A stretch of 64,000 nt of DNA from Leguminivora glycinivorella. Its lineage: Eukaryota; Arthropoda; Insecta; Lepidoptera; Tortricidae. A program made the position numbers and the translations under genes. Below are positions 43,401 to 54,742 of the stretch, in pieces. The stretch lies in the NCBI RefSeq assembly GCF_023078275.1, contig NC_062979.1:16225848-16289847 (forward strand). The letters run 5' to 3'. Under the pieces are notes generated by a model. That model saw only the letters and a list, made by a program, of their open reading frames with translations, did no database searches and was not told the origin of the DNA. Every line of letters starts with the position of its first letter. The first letter of the stretch is position 1.

Positions 43401-44199
43401 TACTGATAACTTCTCTCGTCTTTAATTTTTTGAGGCCCAAAAAAGGTGTTTGAGGCAACGTGAAAGTAGAGTTCCTCAGAAGTCGCATAGTATTTATTCT
43501 AGATCATTTGGCCGGGTCCTTCACCGTGCCAGAACAGTGCAAAGTGGTAAAAAAATAATCCAAAAAAGGTTCTTGAGGCAATTTGTCATTTTTACCAGTA
43601 AAAGATGAGGGTCTAAATAGCCATGGAAAAATAATGCCATGACATGAGGTGGGGTCCATACCCAGCCATTCGATCTTGAAAGTCAATTTTTTAGTTTTCC
43701 GTAAATAACTCGTAAACGGTGGCCCACAGCAAAAAAATATGCTAAACAGAAAATATCTACATTAAATTGTCTACAAGAAAGGTTATGTACGTTTTTTCGA
43801 TAGGAACAATATATAAGTGGATAATTTAGTAAGAAAGTTTTTTTTAATCGATTACATGCTCCGTTTTTCGTCAATACCTCGTAAACGGTGGCACACAGCA
43901 AAAAACTTTGTTAAACAGAAAATATCTACATAAAATTTCCTATAAGAAAGGTTATTATAAGGGGTTACCCTCATCTGGCAGAATAATTTTAGTCCGAAAC
44001 ACACTTCGCATAACATGTTTCGCAGTAACACTTTCAGTCGAATTGTTTGTTTGTTACAATACAGTAAAACGGAGCTATTTTGCTCCCCCATGGGTAACTT
44101 TGCACCACCTTTAAATATGGTTTGATTGCCTCAAGGATCAAAATGTATGGTTGATTAGATGAATTATTCAAATCCACCCTCATACACATATCATAAAAG

Positions 44200-44520
44200 G
44201 GTTACCCTCATCTGGCAGAATAATTTTGGCCAAAAACACACTTAGCATAACATGTTTCGCAGAAAAAACATTCGGTCGAATGGTAATTTCGCAGAAAACT
44301 TAGTTGGCATTATTACTACCACGCATAAGATACATTTGGCAGAATATTGTTTTACAGAACATTACTTTGGTCAAATTTGATTTAGCGTGATTGTATGTAC
44401 CATAATAATCTTATAGCATAATATTACAATAGCAGAATTATTACACGCTATCAAAAAAGAAAAACTGCCCCAGAGTCACTATTAGGTACGACGACGAGCG
44501 AAGCGAGGAGGAGTGTTAGG
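44200..44520. mobile_element. half copy of iterated-unit foldback family (CAGAA type)
   Basis: It starts GGTTACCCTCATCTGGCAGA and runs through units of the form TTTsGCAGAA plus a spacer. It reaches TTAGGTACGACGACGAGCGA then AGCGAGGAGGAGTG (44482-44518), the complement of the GC-rich core of the element at 18901-20110. A second start, GGTTACCCTCATCTGGCAGA, lies at 43963 and a third, GGTTCACTATTCTCTGGCAG, at 44832. Confidence 0.6.
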
Positions 44521-45027
44521 TATCTTGCATCCCAAACACATCCAACTCGCTATCAAATAGCGAATTGCAACTTTATGCCTCCTACATATTATGCACAAAT
44601 GTTATCTATTTCATGTAATCTATTTCAAAAAACTTACCTACTAAAACATTGATCCTAGCGAAAAATCTTATAGAACCTTTCTTGTAGGAAATATTATGTA
44701 GATTAATTCTGTGTAACATCATTTTTGGCTGTGTGCCACCGTTTTTGAGTTATCAACAAAAAACTGCCCATGTAGTCTATTTAAAAATACTTTCCAACTA
44801 AAAAATTGATCCTAGCGAAAAAACTTATATAGGTTCACTATTCTCTGGCAGAAATTTTTTACTCATTTGATTCGTATAATAGTTCTTGGCAGAAGTCACG
44901 TTTGGCAGAAACACCTTACGCAGAATATGCTTTGGCATAAATCATTTCGCAGATTTTTGTAATACCGAATTGTTTCTTGTCATAATGTTGATGAGCATAA
45001 TAGTCTTCTAGTCAAACAATACTTTTG

Positions 45028-45180
45028 CAGATAACATTTTTTTTTAAATGTTTTTATCTCTTTATTTACATGAACATATTTACATAATTATATAAGAAAC
45101 TAAGACTAAACTTAAAAGCTAGCTAATGTCTAAAACAGGCCCTTGAGGCATTGTACCAAGGATACTGGCGACATTAAATG
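45028..45180 (-). repeat. LINE-type 3' end inside the array
   Basis: The minus strand reads GGTACAATGCCTCAAGGGCC, ...TTATGTAAATATGTTCATGT, AAATAAAGAGATAAAA, a transcript-end-like sequence with an A-rich finish. Confidence 0.45.
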
Positions 45181-45726
45181 GGCCGCTTTTTGTTGATCGA
45201 TTTTGAGATTTGAGTTGAAACTCCTAAATTTGCACTTCAGAAAGAATTATAAGACAAACTTTCCTACTAAAATATTGATCCCAGCGAAAATTCTTATATA
45301 TCCTTTCTAGTAGGCAATATTATATAGATTATTTCCGGTTATGAGCCACCGTTTTCGAATTATTTACAAAAAGCGGCCCATGTAATCTATTTAAAAATAC
45401 TTTCCAACTAAAAAATTGATCCTAGCGAAAAAACGTATAGAACCTTTCTTATAGAAAATTTTATTTAAATTTTTTCTCGTGAACATTTTATTTAGCTGTG
45501 GGCCACCGTTTACGAGGTATTTACAAAAACGGCCAATGAAATCTATTTAAAAATAATTTCCAACTAATATTGATCCTAGCGAAAACTCTTATAAAACCTT
45601 TCTTGTAGGAAATATTATGTAGATTATTTCTGTATACCATTATTTTGGGCTGTGAGCCACCGTTTTTGAGTTATCAACAAAAAACTTCCCATGCAATCTA
45701 TTTAAAAATACTTTCAACTAAAATAT

Positions 45727-45847
45727 GTGAGTGTGGACGTGAAAACGTCCCACTTTGTCGATTGCTATAAAGCCACTTTGTCAGTTTAAATGCATAAAAG
45801 ATACAAGTAAATCTCGCCTTAATGGTAACCGACAAACACACTCACAC
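45727..45847. mobile_element. 121-bp MITE nested in a tandem unit
   Basis: The inverted ends GTGAGTGTG and CACACTCAC bound a unit-foreign sequence. The neighbouring units show the uninterrupted form AAAATATTGATCCTAG, and here AAAATAT and ATTGATCC lie on either side, giving a 2-bp AT duplication. Confidence 0.65.
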
Positions 45848-46929
45848 ATTGATCCTAGCGAAAAAATGTATAGGACCTTTCTTGTAGGAAATTTTATGAA
45901 GATATTTTCTTGTGAACATTTTATTTAGCTGTGAGCCACCGTTTACGAGGTATTTACAAAAAACGGCCCATGAAATCTATTTAAAAATACTTTCTAACTA
46001 AAATATTGATCCTAGCGAAAAATCTTATAGAAACTTTCTTATAGGAAATATTATGAAGATTAATTATGTATAACATTATTTTTGGCTGTGAGCCTCCGAT
46101 TTCGAGTTATTAACAAAAAACGTCCTACGTAAGCTATTTAAAAATACTTTCCAACTAAAATTAATCTATTTAAAAAAACTTACCTACTAAAATATTGATC
46201 CTAGCGAAAAATCTTATAGAACCTTTCTTGTAGGAAATATTATGTAGATTAATTCCGTGTAACATTATTTTTTTTTAGCTGTGAGCCACCGTTTTTAAGT
46301 TATCAACAAAAAACGGCCCATGTAATCTATTTAAAAATACATTCCAACTAAAAAAATGATCCTAGCGAAAAATCTTATATAACCTTTTTTATAGGAAATT
46401 TTATGTAGATATTTTCTGTTTAACATAGTTATTTGCTGTGGGCCACCGTTTACGAGGTATGGACGAAAAACGGAGCATTTAATCGATTAAAAAAACCTTT
46501 CTTACTAAATTATCCTTTTCTATATTGATCCTATCGAAAAAATGTATATAACCTTTCTTGTAGAAAATTTTATGTACATATTTTCTGTTTGACATATTTT
46601 TTTGCTGTGGGCTACCGTTTACGAGTTATTTACGAAAAACTAAAAAAAATACTTTCAAGATCGAATGGCAGGGTACAGACCCCACCTCATGTCATGGCAT
46701 TATTTTTCGATGGCTATTTAGACCCTCATATTTTACTGGTAAAAATGACAGATTGCCGCAAGAACCTTTTTGGAATTCTTTTTTTACCACTTTGCACTGT
46801 TCTGGCTCGGTGAAGGACCCGGCCAAATGATCTGGCATAAATACTATGCGACATCTGAGGAACTCTACTTTCACTTTTTAATAATTCCAGGTTGCCTCAA
46901 ACACCTTTTATGGGCCCCAAAAAATTAAA

Positions 46930-47390
46930 TCTTTAATAATTCATAGCTCGATAAAGCCCCACTCCCCAGCTGCCAGACTTGCAGACCTGATGTTGGTTAT
47001 GATCAGAGAAGCATCTGAGCACCTTTACAGGTTGCCTCAAGTACCTACTCCAAAATCCTGCCAGCTCTTGGAAGTCTTGGACCATTAATTGATCATTTCA
47101 CGTAAATTAATATTTTCTTCTTTAAATACTTATAAATTATATGCCAGAGACTAATTACTAAGAGGGGCCGTTTCTTATCAAATACAACTTATTATACTGT
47201 TCGCCCGTATTAGGTTTACACCCTGTATATACCCGTCCTAGCGAAATCACGATATGCATTTTCGCCACTGACGGTAACGGAACTAAATAATATTAAATAT
47301 AATTTTCCCTCGGTTTCTGAACACGGTTTTAGAGTTGGCAACCCCGGACCGCGACGCGACGCCATCTTTTATTTATTCTATCGTGGTGCG
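46930..47390. other. unassigned DNA
   Basis: No supported feature was found. Confidence 0.5.
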
Positions 47391-47860
47391 CGTCCTTCTG
47401 TGAGTTAGCTGACGGAAATATGGTGAGATTTGCTATTTAATTACCAATTTACAGCCTATGTGGCAGTTAACTGTTAGATAGTTTATTGTGGGACTAGGTT
47501 GGTTTGTGTAATATATCATATTACAGAAAAACGGCTCGTCACGTCGCGGGTAGCGCTTACGCCGCCTTCGCGCCCCACTTGAATCGACGACCTACATGTC
47601 GCATCCGCGAATTATTTTTAACATTATAAATCAATATATTTTTATACTGTGTTCAGGTTCAGGGTTGTTTTTGCCCATGCCCCATCATCTGCCGCGATCC
47701 TGGACAAGTTGGCGATCAACAACAGGATCCGGCCTGCGTGCAATGGCCAGTGAAGTCTATCCCAGTGCCTGTATTATTATCAAGTCATCACGCTGTCGTC
47801 GTCGGACTCGTCGGTTACAAATGACGCGGCAGATCTCTCTTAAGCTTAGAAAGGTATGTA
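47391..47860 (+). other. possible 5' exons of a host transcript
   Basis: This GC-richer island has splice-like signals. ACGGAAATATG followed by GTGAGATTTG resembles a short first exon ending at a start codon. TTACAG precedes AAAAACGGCTCGTCACGTCG, with GTAGCG as a possible donor. TGTGTTCAG precedes 47658-47853, which ends AGCTTAGAAAG then GTATGT. Joined frames stop early and match no protein I recognise. It could be a 5' UTR, a non-coding RNA or a decayed gene. Confidence 0.25.
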
Positions 47861-48278
47861 GTTGCGCGTTCCATTTATACGTCTACTTTGATTTCCTTTT
47901 TGACTTGTGAATATTGTCGTGAGTTCGTGGCATAATAATTAGTGTTACTTAGTATTATCAAAGCTTGTAAAATCGTAAGTGACATACAGTTAATCTAGTA
48001 CAGTTGTCGGTACGTAATTGCAAAGGTTGTATTTGGTTCTAATTTATCAACACAGAGTTGTTTTCAAGTTTCCAAGTAACTTGTTATTTACATGCATATA
48101 AATTTAAAGATAAACTGAATGTTTATGAAAAAAAAATAGTGTTTCTTTGTTCAGTGTCTGCTACTTTATAAAGTTGTAGTTATCCACCTACGTAAATACG
48201 TACAGATACAGAATCAGATTTATCGAATCTTTAGTGCCTCCGTCAGACATTTAGGGCCCAGTTAAGCATAAATTCATT

Positions 48279-48400
48279 TAGGGCCACTTGTACCAACTGC
48301 TTAACTCAAGGTTAGTGGGCTATCAACTGTCAAATTCCATATGAAATGGTGGGTTAGCCTCGGGTCAACCCTCCATTTTCGGTGGTGCAAGTGACCCTTA
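48279..48400. mobile_element. MITE family E, copy 1
   Basis: The inverted ends TAGGGCCACTTGTACCAA and TTGGTGCAAGTGGCCC (here GGTGGTGCAAGTGACCC) enclose GGTTAGTGGGCTATCAACTG and TCCATATGAAATGGTGGGTT. An inverted second copy is at 55570-55692. Confidence 0.75.
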
Positions 48401-49269
48401 GGTATGTAGTCAGTTGTGATTGCCTGATATTACAACTTGACAATATAAAGCCGTCGAGGGTACAATATTTGTATCTTGTCTACAACATTTATTTTGTGTT
48501 TCATTGTGTACCAAGTATAAAAACGTCACGTCACGTAAATAGTCCCACATGACCCTTTGATAGTCCAAGCTCAGTTTAATTAACCCAAGAGATTTGTGTA
48601 AATTAAGCATTTGGGTTCATTTAATTGCTAATTATTTGTGTGTGTTCATAAATATTCCTGGGTTTTCTTATTAACTGTTTCTGCACCTCATTAACTAACA
48701 CTGCATATTTGCTTCTCCCTGTTATTTTCACTTGCTTAGCTCACGCACCGGACATTTCAGATGGTTGTGGCGCAGTGCTCTGCTACTTCGTGCCACAGGC
48801 CATTCTCCAACTGCAGATCTACGTGTCAGCGCGACAGTGCACTCACTCACCTTGTTTGGCCCGGTGGAATTTGGTTAGCTTGCACATTTTACCCTTCTCT
48901 TCATTAATTTATTTCTGTATTTTCATTCAGTAAATACAAAATGTCAACAATGACAGTAGTGATAACAAGAGCGAGGATATTGACGAAGCAAAACTTAAAT
49001 AGAAATTTCCTTTAAAAATAATCTGCCATATTTTTAAACCCAATTTCTATTTAAATCTCATTGAAATTTATAATGATCATAGGAGTTGACCGTGACGTCA
49101 GTCGACACGTTTTCGTTTAATTTCCATATCAGCAAATCATTCAAATTCGTTTTGAGAGTTCTTAAAAAGAAACTGATTTTACTAGAAGGAAAGTAGCCTA
49201 TAATAAAAATGTATTGATAAATAATCATCTCAATCTCACATCATTTTTAGAATTCTATAGTCAACTAGC
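48401..49269. other. unassigned DNA with one possible exon
   Basis: 48754-48872 is GC-rich, preceded by ACATTTCAG and followed by GTTAGC. It may be part of the doubtful transcript begun at 47391, but no conserved frame is apparent. Confidence 0.25.
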
Positions 49270-49865
49270 AACCCTTATAGTTTCGCCATGTCTGTCTGTC
49301 TGTCTGTCTGTCCGTCCGTCCGCGGATAATCTCAGTAACCGTTAGCACTAGAAAGCTGAAATTTGGTGCCAATATGTAATTATGTATATCAATTACGCCG
49401 ACAAAGTGGTAAAATAAGAAGCGGAAAAAAATGTTTTGTTAGGGTAAAGTGGGGACTGATTTTTTCATTCCAATCCCAACATGTGATATATTGTTGGATA
49501 GGTATTTAAAAATCAATACGGGTTTACTAAAATCGTTTTCTGATAATATCAATATTTTCGGAAATAATCGCTCCTAAAGGAAAAAAAGTGTGTCCCCTCT
49601 CTAACTTTTGAACCATATGTTTAAAAAAAAAAATACAAATGTAGAACTTCACTCTAAGACCAAATTAAATTATTTCATAGGAAATATAGAATGCCTTGGT
49701 CATTTTTTCTTTGTATATGACATTTATTTCAGTTTATAATGTAGAACTTTATAAAGACTTTCTAGGAAAATTGTTTTGAAGTTGGTTCAGTTGTTTTTAA
49801 TAAAAAATACGGAAAACTACGGAACCCTACACTGAGCGTGGCCCGACACGCTCTAGGCCGGTTAT
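49270..49865 (-). repeat. dispersed repeat D, copy 2 (with microsatellite)
   Basis: On the minus strand it begins AACCGGCCTAGAGCGTGTCG and includes AGGGTTCCGTAGTTTTCCGT. It ends with a (GACA)n tract (49288-49320 on the plus strand). It is the inverted partner of 42833-43400. Confidence 0.7.
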
Positions 49866-49921
49866 TTTTACACTTTACTATGAATAACAAATCTCATAAG
49901 TCGATTAAATTTATTGTAGAC

Positions 49922-50383
49922 TAGGGTGGTCCAAAAAAAATGTTTTTTATTGTTTGAGCTCCACATGGTTATTTCTACACGAAAACTTATTAAAATCATG
50001 TCAACCAATTTTGAGAACAATCAGACTTTATTTAGAGGTCGCTCAAAATAAAGCAATAATGCCATACTGAAATGTATGAAATGAACTTGACTAAAGAAAA
50101 ATCTTACATGGAGGTATTTTAATGGTTTAATTATATTTTTCCCTATTTCATTAGAGCTAAATAAAACATGAACCGGGCAGTTTGCAATGTTTTAATTATT
50201 TCGGTTTTTATTTTATTATAGGAGATATCCAATTTTAAATGTATCTTGAGCGACCTGTAAATAATGAGCAAATGGGTTAAAATTTGGTACATAAACTACT
50301 AATTCATAATAGAACAAAGGGAACCATGTGGAGAAAGGATTAGTCATATTTATTTTTCTTCCATACAAATGTGGACCACCCTA
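49922..50383. mobile_element. non-autonomous hAT-type MITE
   Basis: The 12-bp inverted ends TAGGGTGGTCCA/TGGACCACCCTA are flanked by the 8-bp duplication TTGTAGAC (49914-49921 and 50384-50391). An 8-bp duplication and ends of the form YARGG are typical of hAT elements. The interior has matching GAGCGACCT/AGGTCGCTC words but no transposase frame. Confidence 0.87.
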
Positions 50384-50495
50384 TTGTAGACCATGTTTCA
50401 ACAAATTTGAGAGCCTTGAATTCGCTTAGGGAACGCACTGACCTGTGGGTCACTCTTATAATATATATAGTTGTCCAAAAACTGGACAGTGTAAC

Positions 50496-50604
50496 TAACG
50501 CCGTGTCTTGCGTGGGCGATGCGACGTATACGAAATCAAACCTTATCGATATGGAAGTGTGAGACGCGACGGCGACCGTCGCCCTCGCAAGACACGGCGT
50601 CACT
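50496..50604. mobile_element. MITE family C, copy 2
   Basis: TAACGCCGTGTCTTGCGTGG then GCGAT is mirrored by GCCCTCGCAAGACACGGCGT then CACTA. The interior has CCTTATCGATATGGAAGTG, as in 42335-42465. Confidence 0.78.
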
Positions 50605-50790
50605 AGCAATACTAGCATTAAGTGGAAAGAATAGTCTACTTTCCTTTTAGTCAATTCAGCGTGTGCTACTCTGCGGCGCGGCGGCGGCGGCGGCGCCTTC
50701 ATAATGAACTTCAACTAACTATATGGTAAAATGATGTACGTAATTACGTATAACGTACAATATGTACGTATGATGTTTATGACTGCACCT

Positions 50791-51038
50791 ATAGGGAGAA
50801 ACGAAATAATGGGCTTTGATTGTATCAGTACTCATAGATAGAATCTACATTATTTACTTTTTTCTTATGGAAATTGATGTACAAATGTCGTTTATTATGT
50901 ACGTATTGAAAAAATCATTACTTTCAGTAATTCCGCATTACACCTGAACCTTATGAGCTATTATGCCAGGTGTACAGGTAAGTGAGACGGAGATTTGTTC
51001 CTTCCACGCTCAAAGCCCATTATTTCGTTTCCCCCTAT
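50791..51038. mobile_element. nested MITE F1
   Basis: ATAGGGAGAAACGAAATAAT then GGGCTTTGA is mirrored by TCAAAGCCCATTATTTCGTT then TCCCCCTAT, with about 28-bp arms. Confidence 0.75.
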
Positions 51039-51050
51039 ACTTAGGAGGCC

Positions 51051-51267
51051 TAAGCCGAAAAGCGCTATCTCAAACGAAAATCCATAATTAACTTATAAAG
51101 TATCTATAGGTATCTGTGGAATAGGTATCGAGACAAACCTTATTGGTTTAACGATACTATGTAAATTAATTAGAGATTTATGTTTGTGATTACCTAAATA
51201 AATAATAATATCACTGACGTTTACGTTTCCAAAATCATTTGGTTTTGAGACAGCGCCACTCGGCTTA
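51051..51267. mobile_element. nested MITE F2
   Basis: TAAGCCGAAAAGCGCTATCT then CAAAC is mirrored by GTTTTGAGACAGCGCCACTC then GGCTTA, with about 26-bp imperfect arms. It directly follows F1. Confidence 0.65.
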
Positions 51268-51408
51268 GCAGGGCAGTATAGGTATAGTCATAAACATCAT
51301 ACGTACATATGCCGCCGCCGCAGAGTAGCACACAAATCAGCTTCTTTTTAAGTTTGCTAATTATGGAAATAGTACGACTTTCGTGTTTAGTGACGTCAAC
51401 TCATTTAG

Positions 51409-51526
51409 GGTGCGTTGGGGCAATTTCGAACCACAGAAATGCTCTGGTAATTTCGAAAGGGGAACATTGATATGATGGAAATAATGGTGATTTTTCTGTG
51501 ACTTTCGAAATTACCCCAATGTACGC
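51409..51526. mobile_element. MITE family K, free copy
   Basis: GGTGCGTTGGGGCAATTTCG on the left, CGAAATTACCCCAATGTACG on the right, interior GATATGATGGAAATAATGGT. It is diverged from the two copies held in the 36.6-38.5 kb palindrome arms. Confidence 0.72.
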
Positions 51527-52230
51527 TATCAGACATATTCAATAGAAATTTGATTTAAAAATAACTTTTGCCAATGTGTTTCTTATAATTATCTAATGCT
51601 TCATTTGTAATTTTGTATGGTATAAAATATTTTAAGTACAGGAAAATTCCATGTACAAAACCACACTGCAAAGTCTCCTCTTGAAGACTTATCAGTTTCT
51701 AAGAAATCGTGCAGACGTATTGGAGACTGTGCAGGATGAGAGCAGGCAAATAATAATAATTGGCTAGTCACCGCCTGCCTATTTTTTCATGTTTTTATAA
51801 CATAATATGATCAAGGCAGGTGCCATAGTCTCCCATAGTACCGGTTACAAGTCCACCAGCAATTCAACCTAATAGCCCGGTTTCTTTTATTTACCTTTTT
51901 CTATCAATAGTTCTACACTAACCGGCGCTTGTCCTTGGGTGCATTACTATAGTGCGGACAGGGATAATCGCCGGGTAGTGTCACATTACATTTAGAGTAA
52001 ATTGTCTAGAAAGCACAGCCGAAGCCAACAGCACAGAGGCCGTGCTGTTGGCTTCGGCCCCACACATGCCTCCCAAATGTCCGGGACCCCATGGTCCTGA
52101 GTACTGGAAAGGACAAACAAATAATCAATAAGTTAAATCATACAAAATAATTATCATAAATCCTTCATCTCATCAGCGGCAAACTCATGTTTCATGTGTA
52201 CAATCAGAATTATAGATTGAATGAATTTAT
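51527..52230. other. unassigned DNA with a strong hairpin
   Basis: GCCGAAGCCAACAGCAC (52018-52034) is perfectly mirrored by GTGCTGTTGGCTTCGGC (52042-52058) around AGAGGCC. The downstream sequence (TGCCTCCCAAATGTCCGGGA) recurs inverted at 62870-62960, so it belongs to a dispersed repeat. Confidence 0.55.
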
Positions 52231-52610
52231 TTTTTTGCAGGTATGTCACTTGAGGCGAGGAGGACTTGAGAAGGTGCGTCTGCGAACGGCCTTAGTGACG
52301 CCTCTTCAGCGCGACGGGTGGTCTCCTCAAATATGAGAAGGAGCTCGGGTCCTGCGGGCTCTTAACCGTCGTAGTATTCACGCAGTGTTTTAAAATAGTG
52401 TTTGTGTGTATTATGATAACATTTATGTTCAATTCAAATGTCTAACTCTACATAAGTATTCATATCATTTTTCATTAGTATGGTGCTGTTTTTGCGGTCT
52501 GAAGAAAAAACTTTAAATAAAATAATTATGTTGTCTGTATATCCATGTTTTTGTTTTACAATCAATGATTTTTGTGTGAGGTATTTTTTAAGTTTGACTT
52601 TTTCGTTTAT
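52231..52610 (+). other. possible terminal exon with polyadenylation signal
   Basis: TTTTTTTGCAG precedes a GC-rich stretch open for about 32 codons in one frame (VCHLRRGGLEKVRLRTALVT, ending at a TGA). It is followed by an AT-rich 3'-UTR-like sequence with AATAAA near 52518. It could close the doubtful transcript that begins at 47391. No family was recognised. Confidence 0.22.
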
Positions 52611-52899
52611 AGTTATTTTGATCATACATAATCATTAAAATTATGCTGGGTAGTATCTGTAAGCTGCGCACGGATCCGAACCTGTCGAGCGTACTCGCGC
52701 GCTAGCCTTTGGCTGTCGGCTTTTGGAGAGAATCTAGCTTGTTTCAATAGAATCGCGATCGAATCAAGCGAGTTCTCTTTGAACCGGCAGCTGGCAGCCG
52801 CACGAGGCTCGCTCAGGCTCACGCAGCTTGCAGAGCACCTTGCGGGCAGTTATATTTGTGACGTCCTACCAACCACAAAAATCACGTTCCCTGAAATAT
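52611..52899. other. GC-rich unassigned segment
   Basis: 52646-52860 is richer in CG dinucleotides than its surroundings. A minus-strand 66-codon frame (52622-52822) begins MSLSEPRAAASCRF but has no recognisable domain. Confidence 0.35.
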
Positions 52900-53480
52900 C
52901 CCTATGAAATATTGTGTGAACGGTTCACAAGTAACTTTCACAAAAGTTACCAGTGATTTGTTGACACAACATACCAAATATAATCATTTCCAGAAGTTTC
53001 AAATGAAACATTATGAGAGCTACTTTTAGGTACATTACATGCGTAACTTGCAAGGAACTTCATTAGAGTTATTAAAGCAATGTTATATTTGTAACGCATT
53101 GAAAGGTATCGGTGAAAAGTCAATACAATATACAACATCAAACTTTTTGGTGTATTATGAATGTAACATTGCCGCAATGAATAGCATGTATGTTACGGAC
53201 AAGTTGCATAATGTGCTATTGATGCAATGTACAAAAATGAACTTCTTAAAAGTTTTCGTCATAACTTTCTAGTAAGTTTATATTTCAATGTATCAGCAAC
53301 ATTGCTATTCAAAGTTATAGAAAGTTGTAAAAATCCGATCTGGGAAACTTACAGGGTTTATCTACAGCGCGGCCGAAAGCGTTTAACATCAATATGGCTC
53401 AAACGTTGCTCAAACGTTTCAAGCTTGCAATTGTAAGTTTCAAGCTCCCAGATGTAGCATTGAGCAATGTTACCGCAAGT
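52900..53480. repeat. degenerate iterated ATGTTAC/GCAACATT region, copy 2
   Basis: Words such as TAACATTGCCGCAATGAA, GATGCAATGTAC, CAATGTATCAGCAACATTGC and CAATGTTACCGCAAG recur in both orientations, as in 34480-35150. AAGTTTCAAGCTCC and related words near 53430 are also iterated. It is non-coding. Confidence 0.5.
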
Positions 53481-54742
53481 TCTGCTTGCTTAACGGGCCC
53501 CATGTACTCGCCTGAGCCCATAAGGAAAAATCGAGGGGAAAACACTATAATTTTTTTAACTATTTTTCCTACGTTACTGGTTACTTATTAAATCGATTTT
53601 TACGAAAAAAATACAGGTTTTCCAGATTTAATACCTTCAAGATCCAGGAGGTTAAGTAAGTCCGCACATTGGATATCGAATGTCTATATTATAGAGTCTC
53701 TGCAGAAAGATTAAGCTCCTAAAATGCGGGACTATAAGTACGTACACCTACATTCTACGACAGTTCTCTTTTCGTACCTTACAGATTCTACGAGTACAGT
53801 CAGCAGCGGCTTGTCCATACAAGCCGATTCCCATCGGCTTGCCTAAAATTGACTAAGTACTAGGAAAGTACCTAATGTTTAGGTAGTTTTTTTTTTTGCT
53901 CCGTGTTGCCTAGCAGAAATTTTCACCAGCCGCCACTGGGTACTCGTAGAATCTATTTGGTTTAATTTGGTTCTATCGCGTTCTATTTGAATTTAATTTG
54001 GTTCTATCGCGGAAGATCCTTATTTGTGTCATATCATGGAAATTTCGAGCATTAATCAAATAAGTTGATTTTGAATAGTTAAAAAAATAATTAGTCCATT
54101 ACGAATCTACCAGAACTTGCATATCAGGTGCATGCCCTACGTCATATTCGTAGCTATTTAAACGATCTTGTTTATACACAAATGTAGGTCTTATATCGAG
54201 GCCAAAGATTATCGCAGTATTGTTGAAAGGTTCAATGAACCACTTAGGTCATTATGATGGATCATCACGTGAGGATCTCTTAAATTTTAATGAGAATGTT
54301 CCAATTTTAGGCAGTCATACCTTCAATTAGGTCTCTCACTAAAGGTGAGGCAAATGTTTTCTTTTATTAAACGTGTTTATTTTAAATGTACTCGTAAAGT
54401 AGGCACTTGATATCAAGGTGGAATATTTGAAATGTAATGGTGTATTACTTTGCGTGATTTTACCCGTCTCTATTCGTTTGACTTAGCAAGTCAGTTAAAA
54501 CCTATAATGATTACGACAACGCGAGGATTTAGTACCATCGCATTAATTTGATGAAGAAACTCGGCGAAGGATTACTACCACTTGGTTTACCAACTACTGT
54601 GTAGGTCATTTGGTTTCTTAAAAACTTTCATTTTCTGTTAGTACACTGGTTTGACTTATTATTGGTAGTCCAACGATGAAACATGCGCGGTGTTTCCATG
54701 CTAACCTTAACACATCTTTGATCATCTTTGATTTTTGCCTTT
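53481..54742. other. unassigned DNA
   Basis: No supported feature was found. Confidence 0.5.

Larger units (their letters stand above)
44640..46580 (+). repeat. tandem array of ~160-bp units
   Basis: TTGATCCTAGCGAAAA recurs at about 44649, 44809, 45277, 45417, 45572, 45847, 46006, 46195, 46357 and 46525. Each is followed by ACCTTTCTTGTAGGAAAT, TGTGAGCCACCGTTT, GAGTTATCAACAAAAAACGG and ATCTATTTAAAAATACTTTC. Units differ by 5-15% and are broken by two insertions (44832-45276, 45727-45847). Confidence 0.82.
43421..46929. mobile_element. 3.5-kb foldback element with tandem subrepeats
   Basis: The left arm (43421-43960) is complementary to the right arm (46383-46929) at roughly 90%. Landmarks are TTTGAGGCAAC at the outside, CATTTGGCCGGGTCCTTCAC, CATGACATGAGGTGGGGTC, TTCGATCTTGAAAGT, then units containing GGTGGCCCACAGC. 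The right side continues inward as about ten direct units of ~160 bp. Long inverted arms built from subrepeats are the layout of Drosophila foldback elements. It is non-coding in every frame. No clear target duplication was found. Confidence 0.78.
50661..51333. mobile_element. outer foldback element with GGC-repeat ends
   Basis: GTGTGCTACTCTGCGGCG plus GGC repeats on the left is mirrored by GCCGCCGCCGCAGAGTAGCA then CAC on the right. Further in, ATATGTACGTATGATGTTTA is mirrored by AAACATCATACGTACATAT. Two complete smaller foldbacks lie inside. Confidence 0.72.

Noticed and set aside
50340..50714. 124-codon minus-strand frame starting with polyproline
   Set aside because: The proline run is a GGC repeat at a foldback end, and the rest crosses two MITEs.
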